From positions 496,001 through 560,000 of the forward strand of contig NZ_JAIVAR010000001.1 of the NCBI RefSeq assembly GCF_020171925.1: a DNA stretch of 64,000 nt, in the 5' to 3' direction. Below, piece after piece: positions 48,303-56,546 of the stretch. The notes beneath the pieces were generated by a model. It searched no databases. It saw only the letters and a program-made list of their open reading frames with translations, and was not told where the DNA came from. The DNA is from Rossellomorea aquimaris. Lineage in GTDB: Bacteria; Bacillota; Bacilli; Bacillales; Bacillaceae_B. Each line of letters starts with the position of its first letter. The first letter of the stretch is position 1. Position numbers and translations under genes: made by a program.

Positions 48303-48587
48303 TCATCCCTCGATGGCTTCTTTACAAGATTGAAGAATCATAGCTTCTTCGTCTTCTTCCAATTCAAAGTCGAGGATCGATTCGGTATTTTTTTCAATGA
48401 TTTGGTATTGAGCCAATCGTGATACTTCCTCATCTTGAACGAAGATTGCTTTAATAGATAACCCTTGTTCTGAGTAGAGTTCATCATCTTCTGGCACTTC
48501 TATAGAGAGCAGCACCTCGTAACGCTTTCCGCTTAAGATACCGGTAGGATCTTTCAACTCTTCCATTGTATGGTCGATGATCTTCAT
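48303..48587 (-). CDS. Conserved acidic hypothetical protein (DUF6509-like)
   Basis: 94 residues, acidic: DPTGILSGKRYEVLLSIEV near 13-31 and LDFELEEDEEAMI near the end. It resembles a small Bacillus family of unknown role. GAAAGGAAG precedes the ATG. No motif that indicates an activity. Confidence 0.7.
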   Translation of the reverse strand: MKIIDHTMEELKDPTGILSGKRYEVLLSIEVPEDDELYSEQGLSIKAIFVQDEEVSRLAQYQIIEKNTESILDFELEEDEEAMILQSCKEAIEG

Positions 48588-48734
48588 TTGAATGATAACT
48601 TCCTTTCACTTTGCATATCCCTCAATTATACACAGGTTCATCGGAAATGAAAACCTGGCGTATCCGTTTTGATGGGAACTGTCCTCATTCTTCGTTATAA
48701 TGATAGGGAAAGACTGACGAAGGAGCGACAAGTG

Positions 48735-49034
48735 ATGAATAATAAAGAGGTTGAAGAAAGAATCATATCCAACTATCAGAAAGATGAAAACATGATGATA
48801 CTCGTTTTTGCTCAGTGGTGCGTAAATAACGACCTTGATCCGGCTGAAATTTACAAAAAGGCGTATCCTGATCAAGGAGCCAATCCTGCGCTTCAGCAAG
48901 GTATCGATTTGACCGTATCAAAGGAAGAGTCTGAAGAAATCCCGGACTCCACCCTGTTAGGCGTACTTTCTTTATTCGGTAATTCGGATCTGGCAATCGT
49001 CGTATCGGAAGAAATCAGTAAGCTAAAACGATAA
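48735..49034 (+). CDS. Conserved hypothetical protein
   Basis: 99 residues from the ATG at 48735 (AAGGAG 9 bases before; an in-frame start at 48669 has none). Helical and acidic, with FAQWCVNNDLDPAEIYKKAY in the centre. No domain recognised. Ends at a strong bidirectional terminator. Confidence 0.75.
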   Translation: MNNKEVEERIISNYQKDENMMILVFAQWCVNNDLDPAEIYKKAYPDQGANPALQQGIDLTVSKEESEEIPDSTLLGVLSLFGNSDLAIVVSEEISKLKR

Positions 49035-49045
49035 TCCCTATGTAA

Positions 49046-49080
49046 AGAAGCACCTCGACATCGTGATCGAGGTGCTTTTT
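49046..49080. terminator. Bidirectional terminator
   Basis: Stem aagcacctcga/tcgaggtgctt with an 8-base loop, then TTTTT; between convergent genes. Confidence 0.88.
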
Positions 49081-49082
49081 GA

Positions 49083-49547
49083 TTAATTCTCTTTATTCAG
49101 TTCTTGGTGAAGCTTACTAAGAAGTTCGTAAAGCGCTTCAACAGCAGTCCCGATCGTCATTGCCTCACTATATGAAGGGACATCGTTTATCGAAACATTC
49201 ACATCCCACAAACCATCCTCCCCATTGAATAGGAGGTCATACGCTTTTTCCCCTTGCAGCGTATTGTCGAAAAACCCTTCTACTTGTTTTCTGTACTTTT
49301 TTTGTAACTTTAACCCGAACATCGCATCATAGTTACCGAATACATCGTCCAGTTCCAATGAAAGTCCATCGATGCCGACTTCTTCAAGTGAATCACTGTT
49401 TATGAAGATGTATTCTGTTTGATGAGATTTCAAATATGACAAAGGCTGTTCCAGGAATGAAGATGATGCATTTTGTATCAGTTCGTCCGTTTCTTTATCG
49501 CATCGTTCGACCGTCAATTCATGAACGTTCAGTTTATCATTTAACAT
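49083..49547 (-). CDS. Conserved hypothetical protein
   Basis: 154 residues, acidic, mixed alpha/beta, without signal or membrane segments. Segments such as LWDVNVSINDVPSYSEAM near the C-terminus suggest a folded domain of unknown family. AGGTGGGATACG precedes the ATG. It lies just downstream of exoA, possibly cotranscribed. Confidence 0.7.
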   Translation of the reverse strand: MLNDKLNVHELTVERCDKETDELIQNASSSFLEQPLSYLKSHQTEYIFINSDSLEEVGIDGLSLELDDVFGNYDAMFGLKLQKKYRKQVEGFFDNTLQGEKAYDLLFNGEDGLWDVNVSINDVPSYSEAMTIGTAVEALYELLSKLHQELNKEN

Positions 49548-49575
49548 CGTATCCCACCTATTTCATTTAAAATAA

Positions 49576-50337
49576 TTATGATGACTCTTCCAGTTCCAAG
49601 AATACAGGACAATGATCGCTTCCCATAATGCTGGAATGAATAGCTGCTTCAGAGATCTCGGAAGACATCCGTTCGGATAAAATAAAGTAATCGATTCTCC
49701 ATCCGATATTCCTTTCCCTGACTTTACTCATATAAGACCACCATGTATAGGATTCATCTTTATCAGGATATAAATACCTGAACGAATCAACAAACCCAGA
49801 TTGAAGGAGAAGGGTCATTTTTCCCCGCTCGACATCTGTGAATCCGGAATTCCCTCGATTGGAACGGTCATTCTTAAGGTCGATTTCCTTATGGGCGACA
49901 TTCAAGTCACCACATAAGATCACCGGCTTCATCCGATCCAATCCGATGAGGTAGTCTCTTAGTCTGTCCTCCCATTCAAGCCTATCATCCAATCTTGATA
50001 AATCCCTTTTTGAATTCGGTGTGTATACATTCACAAGGTAGAATCGATCAAACTCGAGTGTTATGATTCTTCCTTCGGGCTCCGATTCTCCCGCATCCAA
50101 ATCATAGGATGCGGCTATGGGCTCGGTCTTCGTGAATATCGCTGTCCCTGAATAGCCTTTTCGTTCAGCGTAGTTCCAGTACTGGTGATACCCTGGCAAA
50201 TCCAATGAGAGTTGGCCGTCTTGCATTTTCGTTTCCTGGATGCAGAAGATATCTGCGTCTACCTCTTTGAAATAATCCAGAAACCCCTTTTTCACACACG
50301 CTCTTATTCCATTTACGTTCCAAGAAACCAATTTCAT
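49576..50337 (-). CDS. exoA: Exodeoxyribonuclease III / AP endonuclease ExoA
   Basis: 253 residues from the ATG at 50337. Although the frame opens further upstream, the family starts at MKLVSWNVNGIRA. Motifs QETKM, LCGDLNVAHKEIDL and GSDHCPV supply metal and catalytic residues. Cleaves abasic sites in base-excision repair. Confidence 0.96.
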   Translation of the reverse strand: MKLVSWNVNGIRACVKKGFLDYFKEVDADIFCIQETKMQDGQLSLDLPGYHQYWNYAERKGYSGTAIFTKTEPIAASYDLDAGESEPEGRIITLEFDRFYLVNVYTPNSKRDLSRLDDRLEWEDRLRDYLIGLDRMKPVILCGDLNVAHKEIDLKNDRSNRGNSGFTDVERGKMTLLLQSGFVDSFRYLYPDKDESYTWWSYMSKVRERNIGWRIDYFILSERMSSEISEAAIHSSIMGSDHCPVFLELEESS

Positions 50338-50470
50338 CTTAGTTAGAAACTCTCCTTTATCCCATAAAATCTCTCTTAATATAGTAACATAATACCCCGG
50401 GATTCTATTATTATATTGATAAAACATCTCGAAACGAACATGTTATTCTAAGATAATATCAATTGTATAC

Positions 50471-50513
50471 TGCAAAAAAGAAAGACATGCAAAGGCTATG
50501 CCTTGCATGTCTG
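50471..50513 (-). terminator. Terminator of the DEAD-box helicase gene
   Basis: Stem agacatgcaa/ttgcatgtct with a 10-base loop, then TTCTTTTTTG on the minus strand. Confidence 0.85.
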
Positions 50514-50518
50514 CTGAT

Positions 50519-51871
50519 CTATTTGCTCGTTTTTTTTGAACGATTACTTGTCTTTTCAGACGGTTTTCCTGGAGCACTTTTCGTTTTTATAGCTTTTTGC
50601 TGATTTTTCTTTCCTGGCCGTTTACTGTAAAAGCCTTCGTTCCTACGATCTTGTTGATCATCATGTTTTTTAGCGGAGGATTTCTGAGGTGAAGATGATC
50701 CTTTTCTTTTGTTTTTCTTCTTTTTGGAAGAGGAGCTGCTCTTATCCTTCAGCGAAATGGTGTTTCCTAAATTTTGCTTTTGGATCCTCGTTTGTAAGTC
50801 AGATTCAATTTTATCCAATAGTGGCCTGTCTTCTGATGAATAGAGAGTATAGGATAATCCTTCTGCCCCCGCTCTTCCTGTTCTTCCGATTCGGTGGGTA
50901 TACGTTTCCGTGTTTTCAGGGATATCATAATTGAATACATGGGTCACTCCCTCAATATCAAGTCCCCGGGAAGCGACGTCGGTTGCAACAAGGAGTGGCA
51001 ATTCGCCTTTCCGGAAGGATTCCATGACCTCTTCGCGTTTTTCTTGGGGTATGTCCCCATGAAGTTCACCGACATTCATGCCTTTTGATTTGAGGACTTG
51101 AAACAGTTTCGTGACCCTTCTCTTGGTGCGGCAGAAGATGACGGCTTTTTCTGGATTGAACGCTTCGACTAATTGAAGGATTGTTTCCTGCTTTGCTTTA
51201 TCCACAGTGAAAATGGCAAATTGATTGATGGTGGAAGGAGCAGCGTTTTCCACAATTTCAATATTCATTGCGTTTTTCATGTACTTATTGGCAAGCTTTT
51301 TGATAGGTGCAGGCATAGTAGCAGAGAATAGCATCATTTGCCTCGTTTTTGGTGTTGACCTGATGATTTCCTCTACCTTATTGAGGAATCCAATTTGAAG
51401 CATTTGATCAGCTTCGTCTAAAACGAAAAAGTTTAAATGAGTCAGGTCAAGATTGCCCCGTTTAATGTGATCCAGCATTCTGCCTGGTGTTCCGACGATA
51501 AACATTGGTTTTTTCTCTAGTTCTTCTATCTCCTGATCGTGGCTTTGCCCGCCGTACATTGCTAGGACCCGGGATTTCTTTTGATTCTTCGTCAACTGTT
51601 TCAGTACATTCGCAATTTGAATGCTGAGTTCCCTGGTAGGAGTGAGGATGATTCCTTGGATATGATTTGAAGTCTTCTCACTTCTTTCGAGGATCGGCAA
51701 TGCAAATGCATAGGTTTTTCCTGAACCGGTTTGTGCTTTAGCGATAATATCTTTACCCTTCAGTGCTTGTGGAATGACTTCTTCCTGTATAGGGGTCGGG
51801 CTGTTGATGCCCATTTTAGATAGTTTAAGCCCCATTTCTTCTGAAATGCCTAGGGATATAAATTTACTCAA
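50519..51871 (-). CDS. DEAD-box ATP-dependent RNA helicase
   Basis: 450 residues. Q motif SPTPIQ, motif I AQTGSGKT (46-53), PTRELS, GTPGR, DEAD, SAT, and motif VI HRIGRTGRAG. A basic, serine- and lysine-rich C-terminal tail (about 375-450) is probably a disordered RNA-binding extension. Likely acts in ribosome assembly or cold-related RNA remodelling; which B. subtilis paralogue (CshA, CshB, YfmL or DeaD) it equals is unsure. Confidence 0.92.
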   Translation of the reverse strand: MSKFISLGISEEMGLKLSKMGINSPTPIQEEVIPQALKGKDIIAKAQTGSGKTYAFALPILERSEKTSNHIQGIILTPTRELSIQIANVLKQLTKNQKKSRVLAMYGGQSHDQEIEELEKKPMFIVGTPGRMLDHIKRGNLDLTHLNFFVLDEADQMLQIGFLNKVEEIIRSTPKTRQMMLFSATMPAPIKKLANKYMKNAMNIEIVENAAPSTINQFAIFTVDKAKQETILQLVEAFNPEKAVIFCRTKRRVTKLFQVLKSKGMNVGELHGDIPQEKREEVMESFRKGELPLLVATDVASRGLDIEGVTHVFNYDIPENTETYTHRIGRTGRAGAEGLSYTLYSSEDRPLLDKIESDLQTRIQKQNLGNTISLKDKSSSSSKKKKNKRKGSSSPQKSSAKKHDDQQDRRNEGFYSKRPGKKNQQKAIKTKSAPGKPSEKTSNRSKKTSK

Positions 51872-51959
51872 ATGCAGTTCCTACTTTCTTTCGTTCGATT
51901 GATTGTTCCGCTTATTAATATTGAAGGTTTCATAGCAAAAAAGCAACCAGCAACCCGAA

Positions 51960-51992
51960 CAAAAAAGAAGGAATCACGATGGACTCCTTCTC
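51960..51992 (-). terminator. Hairpin terminator in the helicase-rhodanese interval
   Basis: Minus-strand stem agaagga/tccttct with a 12-base loop then TTTTTT. It lies 1 base after the end of a tiny hydrophobic reading frame. Confidence 0.7.
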
Positions 51993-52135
51993 TAGAATAA
52001 TTTTTGAATCAGTAAAATGACTCCTGCCAGGAGCCACAGCCACATTCCAGGTCATATGGGTGGTATATAACGCTTGCGGCCTTTAAGTGACGAAATGTTT
52101 CAAGTACCGTTACCACAGTTCGATTTCTTTCGCAT
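51992..52135 (-). other. Interval with two possible very small genes
   Basis: Minus strand. An 11-codon frame (52135-52100; MRKKSNCGNGT) follows a very strong GGAGGA ribosome site. A 17-codon hydrophobic frame (52045-51992; MWLWLLAGVILLIQKLF) ends just before a terminator. They could be micro-proteins, one frameshifted gene, or chance. 51872-52185 otherwise holds nothing recognised. Confidence 0.3.
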
Positions 52136-52185
52136 CGGCTTCCTCCTCGATACTAATAGTGAAAACCATATGCTATTTTGAGCTT

Positions 52186-52479
52186 TTACTCAACTTCGCC
52201 TTCCCAAGCCATCATGCCGCCTGTCATATTGATCACTTTATACCCCTGACTCTCAAGGAATGATGCTGCTTTTGCGCTACGGCCGCCAGAACGACAAATC
52301 ATGATGTATTCCTTCGATGGATCGAGCTCATTCATGCGTGCTTCGATGGATCCAAGAGGGATATGCTTTGCTGTAGGAATCTTACCTGCAGCTACTTCAT
52401 CATCTTCACGCACGTCAATCAAGTTTGGTTCACTATTTTCTAGAAGTGCTTGCACTTCTTTAGTTGTAAGTTCTTTCAT
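52186..52479 (-). CDS. Single-domain rhodanese-like protein
   Basis: 97 residues, one rhodanese domain with active loop CRSGGRS (about 62-68) and the LIDVREDDE entry motif. Sulfurtransferase activity is expected, with unknown partner. AGGAGGC before the ATG. Stand-alone minus-strand gene. Confidence 0.9.
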   Translation of the reverse strand: MKELTTKEVQALLENSEPNLIDVREDDEVAAGKIPTAKHIPLGSIEARMNELDPSKEYIMICRSGGRSAKAASFLESQGYKVINMTGGMMAWEGEVE

Positions 52480-52640
52480 TTTTGAATGCCTCCTGATCTA
52501 TATAGTTGATATGTCTATAGCAATAATATACCTACAAGGGTATAATGTCAACCCTGTAACAGAAAGCGCTGCGACCAGCTGGAAGCTGTTCCCATCTCCT
52601 GAAAGAAAAAGACAGCAGAATGGTATCTGCTGCCTTTTAC

Positions 52641-53438
52641 TCAATCATCGCCATTCAATAAATCACCAAGTCCTCCAAGAATGCTACCTTCGCCAGTGGA
52701 TCTTCCCCCACCCGGTGCATTGGCGTATATCCTCTCCGCCAGGCGGCTGAAAGGAAGTGATTGAACCCAGACGGTTCCTGGTCCTTGTACAGTGGCAAAG
52801 AATAATCCTTCGCCACCGAGGAATGCTGATTTTACTTTCCCAACGTATTCGATGTTATAGTCCACTTCTTTTGTCATCGCAACCAGGCATCCTGTGTCCA
52901 CTCTCAATAGTTCCCCAGGCTGAAGCTCCTTCTTATGTATCGTACCTCCTGCATGCAAGAAGGCAAGGCCGTCTCCTTCAAGCTTTTGCATGATGAATCC
53001 TTCTCCACCGAAGAATCCTGTCCCGAGTTTCTTTTGGAAATCGATTCCGACTGCCACCCCTTTGGCTGCACATAGAAATGCATCTTTCTGACAGATGACC
53101 TTACCGCCTAATTCACTTAAATCAACAGGTATGATCTTCCCAGGGTATGGGGCTGCGAATGAAACCTGTTTCTTCCCACTTCCTTCGTTGGTGAATACTG
53201 TCATGAATAAGCTTTCTCCGGTCAACAAACGTTTGCCCGCACCAACCAGCTTTCCAAACAGTCCTCCGGATCTTCCGTTTTGTGATCCGTCCCCGAAGAT
53301 CGTTTCCATGGAGATCCCATCATCCATCATCATCATGCCGCCTGCTTCTGCGACCGCACTTTCTCCAGGGTCAAGTTCTATCTCGACAAATTGCATGTCA
53401 TCGCCATGAAGTTTGTAGTCGATTTCATGAGAATTCAT
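52641..53438 (-). CDS. AIM24 / TIGR00266 family protein
   Basis: 265 residues, all-beta, Gly-rich, with repeated GGEGFIM/GGEGLFF segments of the TIGR00266 fold (related to mitochondrial AIM24). A short Gly-rich tail follows. Function unclear in bacteria. The ATG follows AAAGGAGGAATAAC. Confidence 0.87.
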   Translation of the reverse strand: MNSHEIDYKLHGDDMQFVEIELDPGESAVAEAGGMMMMDDGISMETIFGDGSQNGRSGGLFGKLVGAGKRLLTGESLFMTVFTNEGSGKKQVSFAAPYPGKIIPVDLSELGGKVICQKDAFLCAAKGVAVGIDFQKKLGTGFFGGEGFIMQKLEGDGLAFLHAGGTIHKKELQPGELLRVDTGCLVAMTKEVDYNIEYVGKVKSAFLGGEGLFFATVQGPGTVWVQSLPFSRLAERIYANAPGGGRSTGEGSILGGLGDLLNGDD

Positions 53439-53524
53439 TGTTATTCCTCCTTTATGTATACCCTCTTATTATACAGTTTTTATTCTCTATGCGTTTACCC
53501 TTTTCCTTTATTTTTCTTGAGACA

Positions 53525-53558
53525 TGAAAAACTCTGTTGGATTGTCCAACAGAGTTTC
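53525..53558 (-). terminator. Terminator of speD
   Basis: Perfect 13-bp stem aaactctgttgga/tccaacagagttt with a 3-base loop and a TTTTCAT tail on the minus strand. Confidence 0.88.
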
Positions 53559-53561
53559 ATG

Positions 53562-54377
53562 TTAATAAGAATTATGGATGTTCATGCCGTAGAAGATTTC
53601 ATCCATTTCTTTTTTTAATTTCTTGGAAATTTCATTTGCTTCACCATCTTCAAGCTTTTCCTTGGAATAGCCGAAGAGGTAATTGTCTAAATCGAAATCT
53701 TTTAGCTTGCATTTTGTATGGAAAATGTTCTGAGGATAAACATTCACATCGATCATGTCGTAATCCTCTTTTATTTCTTCAGGAATATAGTTCTGGATCG
53801 AGTTGATATCATGGTCAATGAATAATTTACGGCCATTGATGTCCCTTGTAAAACCCCTTACACGATAATCCATCGTCATGATATCGGTATCAAATGAATG
53901 GATGAGATAATTCAACGCTTTAAGAGGGGATATCTCACCGCAAGTCGATACATCAATATCGGCACGGAATGTGCTGATCCCTTCATGGGGATGATATTCT
54001 GGGTATGTGTGGACCGTGATATGACTTTTATCTAGATGCATCGTGACGGATGAAGGAAGTGGCCCAGGTGATTCATCAAAATGCTCAGTAGGCACCTCTA
54101 CAATCGGTCCTTCAGAAACGAGGATCGTGACGCTTGCACCTTGGGGTACGTAATCCTGTTTTGCCACATTAAGAACATGCGCACCTATGATATCGGATAC
54201 ATGGGTAAGTATCTTTGTGAGGCGCTCTGCGTTATATTGTTCATCAATATATTCTATGTACGCCTCCCGTTCCTCCCGTGTTTTGGTGTAACAGATGTCA
54301 TACATATTGAAGCTTAATGATTTTGTCAGGTTATTGAATTCATGAAGCTGAATTCTTTCCTCATGCGATAATTTCAT
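53562..54377 (-). CDS. speD: S-adenosylmethionine decarboxylase proenzyme, class 1A
   Basis: 271 residues, of the larger E. coli type. Self-cleavage is predicted between Lys117 and Ser118 ([14 protein letters not shown]), making the pyruvoyl group; Cys146 (VSTCGEISP) is the probable active Cys. Supplies decarboxylated SAM for spermidine. B. subtilis SpeD (SpeH) is the shorter class 1B, so this is a different subtype. ATG with AAAGGGGAAATGAAAG. Confidence 0.92.
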   Translation of the reverse strand: MKLSHEERIQLHEFNNLTKSLSFNMYDICYTKTREEREAYIEYIDEQYNAERLTKILTHVSDIIGAHVLNVAKQDYVPQGASVTILVSEGPIVEVPTEHFDESPGPLPSSVTMHLDKSHITVHTYPEYHPHEGISTFRADIDVSTCGEISPLKALNYLIHSFDTDIMTMDYRVRGFTRDINGRKLFIDHDINSIQNYIPEEIKEDYDMIDVNVYPQNIFHTKCKLKDFDLDNYLFGYSKEKLEDGEANEISKKLKKEMDEIFYGMNIHNSY

Positions 54378-54574
54378 CTTTCATTTCCCCTTCTAGATTA
54401 TTTCCCAAAGTAGGAATACGTTCTATCTCTTATGTTACCCAGAAAAAGTGCACAAAAACAAGTAAAGGAGATTGAATAGGATCGTTTTGGGGTAATTGAC
54501 AATAAAAATGTTCCTCATTAACGTTTTTTATTGCATTCATTTTGGGTAAAATGGGGATGAAGTGAGGTGGTACC

Positions 54575-55705
54575 ATGAAACGTTTATTACTGATCATTGT
54601 ATTGTTGTTGATAGCGTATGGAACGAAGCCTGTTTGGGAAGAGAAGGTCCAGGCAACTGGATTGGAAACAGTGCTCTCAAAAATAGAAGGAATGAAAGAC
54701 AATGAAAAAGTCAAGGATGCTTTTGATCAGTTTTATAATGGAGTAAGTCTGTTATTGATGGAATTGGAGATGTCATTGAAGGATCTCGATCCACCAAAGA
54801 ATGCGCAGGAAGAGTTGAATAGTCAAAAGCCTGACTTGTCCGCCCCTGATAGCGAAGTTTTCTCTATACATAATATAGAACTTGGTGACCGACGATCTAC
54901 TGTTGAACAAGAACTTGGATCTCCGGATAGGACAACGCTCAATGAGTATGGTGTTAATTGGAACACCTATCACGACCATTATCACAATTTCTTCATGGTT
55001 TCTTATGACGATGAACAGAGGGTGAATGGGTTATATACGAATCAAGATTTGCTCACTTCCTCGACGGGGATCACGATGGATAGTGCAAAGAGTGATGTGC
55101 AGAAGACACTGGGTGTACCTCTGGAGAATATTAGAAAAGGGTTGACGCTCTATCAACTTCAGACCAACGGTGAGCATGATGTCTTTAAGGTTGATAACAG
55201 TTATGTTACGGTTTTTTACGATAAGCATGAACAGGATTCGGTGACTGCAATCCAAATCATTGAGGAAGGACTTGAAGGGAATAAACAGGGATTTTACTCG
55301 AAGACGGGACCCGGGCTTAAGGAAGGATTTGAGCTACAATTATTCGATCTGACCAATGCCGCCAGGGTGAACCATGGCCTCGATCCTCTGACTTGGAACG
55401 ACAAGGTCCGGGAAACGGCACGTAAGCACAGTTTGGATATGGCAGACCACGACTATTTCAGTCACACGAATCTTAATGGAGAATCCCCTTTTGACCGTAT
55501 GGAGGATGATCAGGTGGCATTCAGGACCGCAGGGGAAAACTTGGCGTATGGACAGATGAGCTCGATTTTTGCCCATGAAGGGTTGATGAACTCCAAGGGC
55601 CACAGGGAAAATATCCTTCAGAATCATTACGAATATCTCGGAGTAGGCGTTGCATTCAATGAAGAATCCCAGCCATATTTTACCGAGAACTTTTTTAGTA
55701 AATAA
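54575..55705 (+). CDS. Exported CAP-domain protein (YlbC-like)
   Basis: 376 residues. Signal or anchor segment (2-16), a CAP-associated N-terminal domain (about 95-235; repeated as two LGDRRSTVEQELG-like halves) and a C-terminal CAP/SCP domain (250-375) with HDYFSHTN, GENLAYG and KGHRENIL motifs. Similar to B. subtilis YlbC. Role at the cell surface unknown. GTGAGGTGG precedes the ATG. Confidence 0.88.
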   Translation: MKRLLLIIVLLLIAYGTKPVWEEKVQATGLETVLSKIEGMKDNEKVKDAFDQFYNGVSLLLMELEMSLKDLDPPKNAQEELNSQKPDLSAPDSEVFSIHNIELGDRRSTVEQELGSPDRTTLNEYGVNWNTYHDHYHNFFMVSYDDEQRVNGLYTNQDLLTSSTGITMDSAKSDVQKTLGVPLENIRKGLTLYQLQTNGEHDVFKVDNSYVTVFYDKHEQDSVTAIQIIEEGLEGNKQGFYSKTGPGLKEGFELQLFDLTNAARVNHGLDPLTWNDKVRETARKHSLDMADHDYFSHTNLNGESPFDRMEDDQVAFRTAGENLAYGQMSSIFAHEGLMNSKGHRENILQNHYEYLGVGVAFNEESQPYFTENFFSK

Positions 55706-55712
55706 AATGACA

Positions 55713-55749
55713 TAAAAAAGCAAGCGGTTTTGCCCCCGCTTGCTTTTTT
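55713..55749. terminator. Bidirectional terminator
   Basis: Stem aaaaaagcaagcgg/ccgcttgctttttt with an 8-9-base loop between convergent genes. Confidence 0.9.
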
Positions 55750-55756
55750 GCATACT

Positions 55757-56482
55757 TTATTGATCGTATTTTGGGATGTCGCACCCGTTTTCGTCACATT
55801 GAAGATTGTCGCGTCCAGTCACTGTCTGGAATGGAGTTGATCCGTTTTCTTCTTCCCATACCTTCTTTAATGTATCTGCGAACACTTCTACGGGCTGTGC
55901 CCCAGAAATCGCATATTTACGGTTGATGACGAAGAAAGGCACACCTTGAATCCCGAATTGTCTTGCCTCTTCTTCATCGAATCGCACTTCCTCCGAAAAA
56001 TGGCTGCCTTCCAATACTCTTGCTGCCTCTTCCCGGTCCAATCCAGCTTTTTCAGAGATTGAGAGAAGTGTTTCTTTGTCGCCAATATGCTTCCCATCAG
56101 TCAGATGTGCCTTGAATAAGCTCTCAGTCATTTCTTTGCCTTGCCCTAAATCAGATGCTAATTTGCTCAATCTATGGGCATTGAACGTATTTGTCGGGAT
56201 ATTGTCATCGAAATTGAATTCTATCCCCACTTGCGCTCCATGATCCTTCATACCACGTGCCATATTTTTCGCTTGCTCGATCGAAGCGCCATATTTTTTC
56301 GAAAGAAGTTCATACACATTTGAATCCACATCAGTTGCGGCGTTAGGATCAAGTTCAAAACTTTTATATTCTACCTCTACGCCATGCGTGAAAGAAGTCA
56401 GTGCTTCTTCCAATCGTCGTTTTCCCACATAACAAAAAGGACATGCAAAATCAGACCATACTTCTATTTTCAACCTTTTCAC
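55757..56482 (-). CDS. DsbA-family oxidoreductase (FrnE-like)
   Basis: 241 residues, cytoplasmic (no signal). Thioredoxin fold with a helical insert; Cys14-Pro-Phe-Cys17 (DFACPFCYVG) and the cis-Pro region GVPFFVINRKY. The FrnE subfamily is associated with oxidative-stress tolerance and disulfide isomerase activity. An extra CDENGCD at the C-terminus might add redox cysteines. Confidence 0.9.
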   Translation of the reverse strand: MKRLKIEVWSDFACPFCYVGKRRLEEALTSFTHGVEVEYKSFELDPNAATDVDSNVYELLSKKYGASIEQAKNMARGMKDHGAQVGIEFNFDDNIPTNTFNAHRLSKLASDLGQGKEMTESLFKAHLTDGKHIGDKETLLSISEKAGLDREEAARVLEGSHFSEEVRFDEEEARQFGIQGVPFFVINRKYAISGAQPVEVFADTLKKVWEEENGSTPFQTVTGRDNLQCDENGCDIPKYDQ

Positions 56483-56546
56483 CTCTACTCGTTTACTAAC
56501 CTTATCCTAGCAGACTTTAGGAAGTTAAGCTTCCAATATGCTTCGA

